Position numbers and translations under genes: made by a program
Shown: positions 59,082 to 64,000 of the stretch, piece by piece
How positions within the stretch are numbered: the first letter of the stretch is position 1
Layout of the letters: each line of letters opens with the position of its first letter
The notes under the pieces: generated by a model
Told to the model about the DNA's origin: nothing
What the model saw: only the letters and a program-made list of their open reading frames with translations
Database searches by the model: none
Source: Kitasatospora sp. NA04385
GTDB lineage: Bacteria > Actinomycetota > Actinomycetes > Streptomycetales > Streptomycetaceae
Length of the DNA stretch: 64,000 nucleotides
Reading direction: 5' to 3'
NCBI RefSeq assembly: GCF_013364235.1
Contig: NZ_CP054919.1
Location: 5,775,155 to 5,839,154 of the forward strand

Positions 59082-60314
59082 ATGGCTGAGCAGAACACCC
59101 CCGGCTCCACCACCGCCGGCTCGATCGAGGTCGGCACCGCCGGCGCCGGCGCGCAGCTCGCCGGCCCGGGCACCGGGCGCGACACCGTCCGGCAGCCGAT
59201 CGACGCCCGGGTCGCCGTCAAGCCGTCCTTCGACGTCAACGACTTCCCGGTGCCCACCGGCCGCGAGGAGGACTGGCGGTTCACCCCGCTGCACCGCCTC
59301 GGCGGGCTGCACGACGGCAAGGCCGCCGAGGCGGCCGCCGGCGAGGACAAGATCGAGCTGGGCCTGCCGGAGGGCGTCACCTCCGAGCTGGTCGGCCGGG
59401 ACGACGCCCGGGTCGGCAAGGCCGGCACCCCGGTGGACCGGGTCGCCGCGCAGGCGTTCAGCGCCTTCGAGCAGGCCCTGGTGGTGACCGTCCCGAAGGA
59501 GACCGCGCTCACCGAGCCGGTCCGGATCGACGTGCACGGCGAGGGCGGCGTCCGCTTCGCCCACCTGGTGGTCGAGGTCAAGCCGTTCGCCGAGGCCGTC
59601 GTGGTGCTCAACCACACCGGCTCCGGCACCCGGGCCGCCAACGTCGACCTGCTGGTCGGCGACGGCGCCAAGCTCACCTTCGTCTCGGTCCAGGACTGGG
59701 AGCGCGACGCGGTGCACGTCGCCCAGCAGAACGCGCTGGTCGGCCGGGACGCCACCTTCAAGTCGGTGGTCGTCACCTTCGGCGGCGACGTGGTGCGCCT
59801 GCACCCGCGGGTCAACTACGCGGCCCCCGGCGGCGAGGCCGAGCTGTTCGGCCTGTACTTCGCGGACGCCGGGCAGCACCTGGAGCACCGCCTGGTCGTC
59901 GACCACGACACCCCGCACTGCCGCTCCAACGTCGCCTACAAGGGCGCGCTCCAGGGCCAGGACGCGCACGCGGTGTGGATCGGCGACGTGCTGATCCGGG
60001 CCGCCGCGCTGGGCACCGACACCTACGAGCTCAACCGCAACCTGGTGCTCACCGACGGCGCCCGGGTCGACTCGGTGCCGAACCTGGAGATCGAGACCGG
60101 CGAGATCGTCGGCGCCGGCCACGCCTCCGCCACCGGCCGCTTCGACGACGAGCAGCTGTTCTACCTGCAGTCCCGCGGCATCCCGGCCGACGAGGCCCGC
60201 CGCCTGGTGGTGCGCGGCTTCTTCGCCGAGTTGGTCCAGCAGATCGGCGTCGCCGAGATCCAGGACCGGCTGCTGGAGAAGATCGAGGCCGAACTGGAAG
60301 AGACCGTGGCATGA
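59082..60314 (+). CDS. sufD: Fe-S cluster assembly subunit SufD
   Basis: A 410-residue SufD that forms the SufBC2D complex. The segments EEDWRFTPLHRLGG, VVVLNHTGSGTRAANVDLLV, VDHDTPHCRSNVAYKGALQG with the conserved His, and EEARRL-like C-terminus (PADEARRLVVRGFFAELVQQ) are typical. ATG 59082 follows AAGAGAG, 56 bases after sufB. It overlaps the Rieske gene by four bases. Confidence 0.97.
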   Translation: MAEQNTPGSTTAGSIEVGTAGAGAQLAGPGTGRDTVRQPIDARVAVKPSFDVNDFPVPTGREEDWRFTPLHRLGGLHDGKAAEAAAGEDKIELGLPEGVTSELVGRDDARVGKAGTPVDRVAAQAFSAFEQALVVTVPKETALTEPVRIDVHGEGGVRFAHLVVEVKPFAEAVVVLNHTGSGTRAANVDLLVGDGAKLTFVSVQDWERDAVHVAQQNALVGRDATFKSVVVTFGGDVVRLHPRVNYAAPGGEAELFGLYFADAGQHLEHRLVVDHDTPHCRSNVAYKGALQGQDAHAVWIGDVLIRAAALGTDTYELNRNLVLTDGARVDSVPNLEIETGEIVGAGHASATGRFDDEQLFYLQSRGIPADEARRLVVRGFFAELVQQIGVAEIQDRLLEKIEAELEETVA

Positions 60315-60628
60315 GCTACGTCCGGGCCTGCGCGCTGAGCGTCCTCCAGGAGGACGTGCCCAAGAAGGTCGAGCTGAACGGCGTCCCGGTGGCGATCGTC
60401 CGGACCGACGAGGGCGTGTTCGCCATCAACGACACCTGCTCGCACGCCAACGTCTCGCTGTCCGAGGGCGAGGTCGAGGACTGCATGATCGAGTGCTGGC
60501 TGCACGGCTCCAGCTTCGACCTGCGCACCGGCAAGCCGTCCGGGCTGCCCGCGACCAGGCCGGTCGCCGTCTACCCCGTAAAGATCGAAGGGGACGATGT
60601 GCTCGTCTCCGTCAACCAGGAGAACTGA
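60311..60628 (+). CDS. Rieske-type ferredoxin of the suf operon
   Basis: A 105-residue soluble Rieske [2Fe-2S] protein of the oxygenase-ferredoxin type. The ligands lie in NDTCSHANVSLSEGE and ECWLHGSSFDLRTGK (CxH and CxxH). It overlaps sufD by four bases and precedes sufC by seven, so it is a full member of the operon. It may donate electrons for cluster assembly, or serve another oxygenase; the role is unproven. Confidence 0.95.
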   Translation: MSYVRACALSVLQEDVPKKVELNGVPVAIVRTDEGVFAINDTCSHANVSLSEGEVEDCMIECWLHGSSFDLRTGKPSGLPATRPVAVYPVKIEGDDVLVSVNQEN

Positions 60629-60635
60629 GTACCCC

Positions 60636-61400
60636 ATGGCAACGCTTGAAATCCGCGACCTGCACGTCTCCGTCGACGCCGAGGGCGGCCCGCGCGAGAT
60701 CCTCAAGGGCGTCGACCTGACCGTCAAGCAGGGCGAGACCCACGCGATCATGGGCCCGAACGGCTCCGGCAAGTCGACCCTGGCCTACTCGCTGGCCGGG
60801 CACCCGAAGTACACCGTCACCGGCGGCCAGGTGCTGCTGGACGGCGAGGACGTGCTGGAGATGTCCGTCGACGAGCGCGCCCGGGCCGGCGTCTTCCTGG
60901 CCATGCAGTACCCGGTCGAGGTGCCCGGCGTCTCGGTCTCCAACTTCCTGCGCACCGCCGCCACCGCCGTCCGCGGCGAGGCCCCCAAGCTGCGGCTGTG
61001 GGTCAAGGAGGTCAAGGAGGCGATGGCCGCCCTGCACATGGACCCGGCGTTCGCCGAGCGCAACGTCAACGAGGGCTTCTCCGGCGGCGAGAAGAAGCGC
61101 CACGAGATCCTCCAGCTGGAGCTGCTCAAGCCGAAGATCGCGATCCTCGACGAGACCGACTCCGGCCTCGACGTCGACGCGCTGCGGATCGTCTCCGAGG
61201 GCATCAACCGGGTCCGCTCGACCGGCGAGGTCGGCACCCTGCTGGTCACCCACTACACCCGCATCCTGCGCTACATCAAGCCCGACTACGTCCACGTCTT
61301 CGCGGCCGGCAAGATCGTCGAGTCCGGCGGTGCCGAACTCGCCGACAAGCTGGAGGAAGAGGGCTACGAGAGCTACGTGAAGGGCGGCGCTGCCGCGTGA
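60636..61400 (+). CDS. sufC: Fe-S assembly ATPase SufC
   Basis: A 254-residue ABC-type ATPase that drives SufBCD. Walker A is AIMGPNGSGKSTLAYSLAG, the signature FSGGEKKRHEILQLELL and Walker B AILDETDSGLDVDALR are intact, including the SufC-specific DETDSGLD. The stop overlaps the sufS GTG (GTGA, 61397-61400). Confidence 0.98.
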   Translation: MATLEIRDLHVSVDAEGGPREILKGVDLTVKQGETHAIMGPNGSGKSTLAYSLAGHPKYTVTGGQVLLDGEDVLEMSVDERARAGVFLAMQYPVEVPGVSVSNFLRTAATAVRGEAPKLRLWVKEVKEAMAALHMDPAFAERNVNEGFSGGEKKRHEILQLELLKPKIAILDETDSGLDVDALRIVSEGINRVRSTGEVGTLLVTHYTRILRYIKPDYVHVFAAGKIVESGGAELADKLEEEGYESYVKGGAAA

Positions 61401-62659
61401 CCCATTCCCATCTGACCGGACTCCTCGACACCGACGCCATCCGCAAGGACTTCCCCGTCCTGTCGCGGCAGCTGCACGACGGCAAGCCCCTGGTGTACCT
61501 GGACAACGCGGCGACCTCGCAGAAGCCGCGCCAGGTGCTGGAGGCGCTGAACGCCTACTACGAGCAGCACAACGCCAACGTCCACCGCGGCGTGCACGTG
61601 CTCGCCGAGGAGGCCACCGCGCTGTACGAGGGCGCCCGGGACAAGGTCGCGTCGTTCATCAACGCGCCCAGCCGCAACGAGGTGATCTTCACCAAGAACG
61701 CCTCGGAGTCGCTCAACCTGGTCGCCAACATGCTCGGCTGGGCCGACGAGCCGTACAAGGTCGACGCCGACTCGGAGATCGTGATCACCGAGATGGAGCA
61801 CCACTCCAACATCGTGCCGTGGCAGCTGCTCGCGCAGCGCACCGGCGCGAAGCTGAAGTGGTTCGGGCTGACCGACGACGGCCGGCTCGACCTGTCGAAC
61901 ATCGACGAGCTGATCACCGAGAAGACGAAGATCGTCTCCTTCACGCTGGTCTCCAACCTGCTGGGCACCGTCAACCCGGTCGACGCGATCGTCCGCAAGG
62001 CGCAGTCGGTCGGCGCGCTGGTCGCCATCGACGCCTCGCAGGCCGCCCCGCACATGGCGCTGGACGTGCAGGCGCTGGAGGCCGACTTCGTCGCCTTCAC
62101 CGGGCACAAGATGGTCGGTCCGACCGGCATCGGCGTGCTCTGGGGCCGCCAGGAGCTGCTGGAGGACCTCCCGCCGTTCCTCGGCGGCGGCGAGATGATC
62201 GAGACCGTGACGATGGGCTCGTCCACCTACGCGCCCGCGCCGCACAAGTTCGAGGCCGGCACCCCGCCGATCGCCCAGGCGGTCGGGCTCGGCGCGGCCA
62301 TCGACTACCTGTCCGGCATCGGCATGGACCGGATCGCCGCGCACGAGCACGCGATCACCGCGTACGCCATCGAGCGCCTGAACGAGGTGCCCGACCTGCG
62401 GATCATCGGCCCGCGCACGGCCGTCGACCGCGGCGCGGCGATCTCCTTCACGCTCGGCGACATCCACCCGCACGACGTCGGCCAGGTCCTCGACGAGCAG
62501 GGCATCGCGGTCCGGGTCGGCCACCACTGCGCACGGCCGGTCTGCCTGCGGTACGGAATTCCGGCGACCACCAGGGCGTCGTTCTACCTGTACTCCACGC
62601 CCGGCGAGGTGGACGCGCTGATCGACGGTCTCCACCACGTCCGCAACTTCTTCGGCTGA
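61397..62659 (+). CDS. sufS: Cysteine desulfurase SufS
   Basis: A 420-residue PLP-dependent group II desulfurase supplying sulfur from Cys. PLP-site residues are in ITEMEHHSNIVPWQLLAQRT, VAIDASQAAPHM and the Schiff-base Lys in AFTGHKMVGPTGIG. The catalytic Cys is near residue 378 in VGHHCARPVCLRYG. The GTG at 61397 is set by the overlap with sufC. sufU follows 11 bases after. Confidence 0.97.
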   Translation: MTHSHLTGLLDTDAIRKDFPVLSRQLHDGKPLVYLDNAATSQKPRQVLEALNAYYEQHNANVHRGVHVLAEEATALYEGARDKVASFINAPSRNEVIFTKNASESLNLVANMLGWADEPYKVDADSEIVITEMEHHSNIVPWQLLAQRTGAKLKWFGLTDDGRLDLSNIDELITEKTKIVSFTLVSNLLGTVNPVDAIVRKAQSVGALVAIDASQAAPHMALDVQALEADFVAFTGHKMVGPTGIGVLWGRQELLEDLPPFLGGGEMIETVTMGSSTYAPAPHKFEAGTPPIAQAVGLGAAIDYLSGIGMDRIAAHEHAITAYAIERLNEVPDLRIIGPRTAVDRGAAISFTLGDIHPHDVGQVLDEQGIAVRVGHHCARPVCLRYGIPATTRASFYLYSTPGEVDALIDGLHHVRNFFG

Positions 62660-62670
62660 GGACGGCTGCC

Positions 62671-63123
62671 ATGAAGCTCGACTCGATGTACCAGGAGATC
62701 ATCCTGGACCACTACCGCAACCCCCACGGCAAGGGGCTGCGGGACGGCGACGCCGAGGTCCACCACGTCAACCCGACCTGCGGCGACGAGATCACCCTGC
62801 GGGTGCGGCTCGACGGCGCGGTCGTCGCCGACGTCTCCTACGACTCGCAGGGCTGCTCGATCAGCCAGGCCTCCGCCTCCGTGCTCAACGACCTCGTGGT
62901 CGGCAAGTCGGTCGGCGAGGCCCAGCAGATCCAGGAGGCCTTCCTCGAGCTGATGCAGAGCAAGGGCCAGGCCGAGGGCGACGAGGAGGTGCTGGAGGAC
63001 GCCGTCGCCTTCGCCGGGGTCTCCAAGTACCCGGCCCGGGTCAAGTGCGCCTTGCTCAGCTGGATGGCCTGGAAGGACGCCACCGCCAAGGCGCTCGGCG
63101 GCCAGCCCCCCCTCACCGACTGA
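62671..63123 (+). CDS. sufU: Sulfur-transfer protein SufU
   Basis: A 150-residue IscU-like, zinc-dependent sulfurtransferase that takes sulfur from SufS. Zinc ligands C37, D39, C62 and C126 are in VNPTCGDEITL, DSQGCSISQAS and ARVKCALLSW. ATG 62671 follows GAGGAC. Confidence 0.97.
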   Translation: MKLDSMYQEIILDHYRNPHGKGLRDGDAEVHHVNPTCGDEITLRVRLDGAVVADVSYDSQGCSISQASASVLNDLVVGKSVGEAQQIQEAFLELMQSKGQAEGDEEVLEDAVAFAGVSKYPARVKCALLSWMAWKDATAKALGGQPPLTD

Positions 63124-63145
63124 CGCCCGTTAGGACAATGGATTC

Positions 63146-63562
63146 ATGAGCGAGAACGAGACGGCCGCGGAGGCCGTGGAGGCTGCGACGGCCGAGGCCC
63201 CCGCGGCCGCGGCCGAGGCGCCGGACAGCCCCGGCGCGTTCACCAGCACCGGGACGGTCTCCACCGAGGACCTCATGGAGGCCCTGATGGACGTCGTCGA
63301 CCCCGAGCTGGGCATCGACGTCGTCAACCTCGGCCTGATCTACGGCCTGCACATCGACGAGGACGACACCGCCACCGTCGACATGACGCTGACCTCCGCG
63401 GCCTGCCCCCTCACCGACGTCATCGAGGACCAGGCCCGCACCGCCACCGACGGCCTGGTCAAGGACCTGCGGATCAACTGGGTCTGGATGCCGCCGTGGG
63501 GCCCCGACAAGATCACCGACGAGGGCCGCGACCAGCTCCGCGCGCTGGGCTTCAACGTCTGA
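63146..63562 (+). CDS. sufT: SufT-like MIP18/DUF59 metal-sulfur cluster assembly factor
   Basis: A 138-residue MIP18-family protein with an Ala/Glu-rich N-terminal extension of about 35 residues. The DUF59 core is EDLMEALMDVVDPELGIDVV, LIYGLHIDEDDTATVDMTLT, with the conserved Cys in SAACPLTDVIEDQ. It helps deliver Fe-S clusters. It ends the operon; GACAAT ends six bases before the ATG, so an internal leaderless promoter is possible. Confidence 0.94.
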   Translation: MSENETAAEAVEAATAEAPAAAAEAPDSPGAFTSTGTVSTEDLMEALMDVVDPELGIDVVNLGLIYGLHIDEDDTATVDMTLTSAACPLTDVIEDQARTATDGLVKDLRINWVWMPPWGPDKITDEGRDQLRALGFNV

Positions 63563-63583
63563 GCGGTGGCCGACGGTCGGACA

Positions 63584-63611
63584 GGGGCGGGAACCTCCGG
63601 GTTCCCGCCCC
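63584..63611 (+). terminator. suf operon terminator
   Basis: GGGGCGGGAACC (63584-63595) and GGTTCCCGCCCC (63600-63611) form a perfect 12-bp stem with loop TCCG, 22 bases past sufT. Confidence 0.9.
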
Positions 63612-63668
63612 TTCCGCGTGCAACCGCGCGGATTCTCGCGGCCCCGGGCCGAACTACACTGCGGGGCC

Positions 63669-64000
63669 ATGGGTTTCGGGTCGGAGTCGGACGGCGGACC
63701 GCCGGGCGGGCGGCCGGACTGGGCCGCGCTGGCCGAGCGGCACGAGCGCGCGCAGCGCCGGCGCGGACGGCTGCGGATCGCCGGGCGGCGGCCGGGGCGG
63801 TCGCCCTCTTCGGCGGGGGCGGCGCGACGGTGGCCGCCCTCGCGGACGGCGGGGCGGACGTCGGCCCGGCGGTGGCGGTCACCGCGACCGGGGCTCCGGC
63901 GGTCACCGGCTCCGCTTCCGCCTCCGTCGCCGCCTCCGCTGCCGCCTCAGCCCCCGCTGCTGCCGGGCCGGAGGCGTCGCCCGCCCCCGGGAGCGCGGTG
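63669..64000 (+). pseudogene. Membrane-anchored protein gene, apparent frameshift and cut by window end
   Basis: From ATG 63669 the frame gives a cytoplasmic start with PDWAALAERHERAQRRRGRL, then turns into an unlikely Arg/Pro-rich reading. Another frame continues from about 63786 with a membrane helix (AAGAVALFGGGGATVAAL) and an extracellular Ala/Ser/Pro/Thr-rich chain to the window end. One extra G in the GGG at 63783-63785 would join the two into a normal type II membrane protein. It is either a sequence error or a real frameshift. Function unknown. Confidence 0.6.

Overview
The window is a high-GC chromosomal segment from a Streptomycetaceae actinomycete (Streptomyces, Kitasatospora or a close relative). 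Strong third-position GC bias, frequent GTG starts, whiA, mycothiol-type enzymes, an RbpA-family RNA polymerase-binding protein and an actinobacterial SUF operon support this. From memory, the order uvrB, uvrA, uvrC-rapZ-yvcK-whiA-gap-pgk-tpiA-secG, pgl-opcA-zwf-tal-tkt, ctaB, ctaA and sufRBDCSU matches the core chromosome of Streptomyces coelicolor, and much of it is shared with mycobacteria. No rRNA, tRNA, CRISPR array, insertion sequence or prophage was seen, so this is core chromosome with a few accessory insertions.

Layout. 1-3.3 kb: minus-strand fatty acid beta-oxidation pair (fadB-like, cut by the window edge, and a thiolase) and an RNase D. 3.6-10.4 kb: an orphan LuxR-type response regulator, a DUF3000 protein, and heme genes hemE, hemY and the coproheme decarboxylase hemQ, with a frameshifted DUF4349 lipoprotein gene between hemE and hemY. 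10.4-13.9 kb: a repeat-rich spacer, then a minus-strand four-gene unit containing an MNIO (DUF692) oxidase and two TIGR04222 membrane proteins, one with a Cys/Ser/Gly/His-rich tail. 14-22.8 kb: GNAT, an Mrr-TerD fusion protein, an alpha/beta hydrolase, msrB, murC, a pyrimidine-reductase-like protein and zapE. 22.8-34.4 kb: uvrB, terD, terC behind an apparent manganese (yybP-ykoY) riboswitch, an MBL hydrolase, a mycothiol-dependent isomerase-like protein, uvrA, a Rieske lipoprotein and uvrC. 34.3-41.5 kb: rapZ-yvcK-whiA, lower glycolysis (gap, pgk, tpiA), secG and an RbpA-like protein. 41.6-48.5 kb: minus-strand pentose phosphate operon pgl-opcA-zwf, tal, tkt. 48.9-56.6 kb: heme O and heme A synthases (ctaB, ctaA), a pobA-like hydroxylase, a sortase-type surface protein and an ABC-2 exporter. 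56.7-63.6 kb: sufR-B-D-Rieske-C-S-U-sufT. The last gene runs off the window and looks frameshifted.

How it works together. Several blocks share metal and redox themes. These are heme synthesis by the coproporphyrin route, heme O/A synthesis for cytochrome oxidase, Fe-S assembly under a SufR-type operator, an iron-box-controlled ABC exporter and Mn-controlled TerC. The three uvr genes lie apart, but each has a promoter resembling the LexA-independent RecA-NDp/PafBC class, which suggests one damage-response regulon. The best candidate for an under-described system is the MNIO/TIGR04222 unit at 10.7-13.9 kb. Its Cys-rich membrane-protein tail looks like a substrate for post-translational modification.

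Two genes (7027-8132 and 63669-64000) are each broken by what looks like one missing G in a G/C-rich run. They may be sequence errors or real frameshifts.
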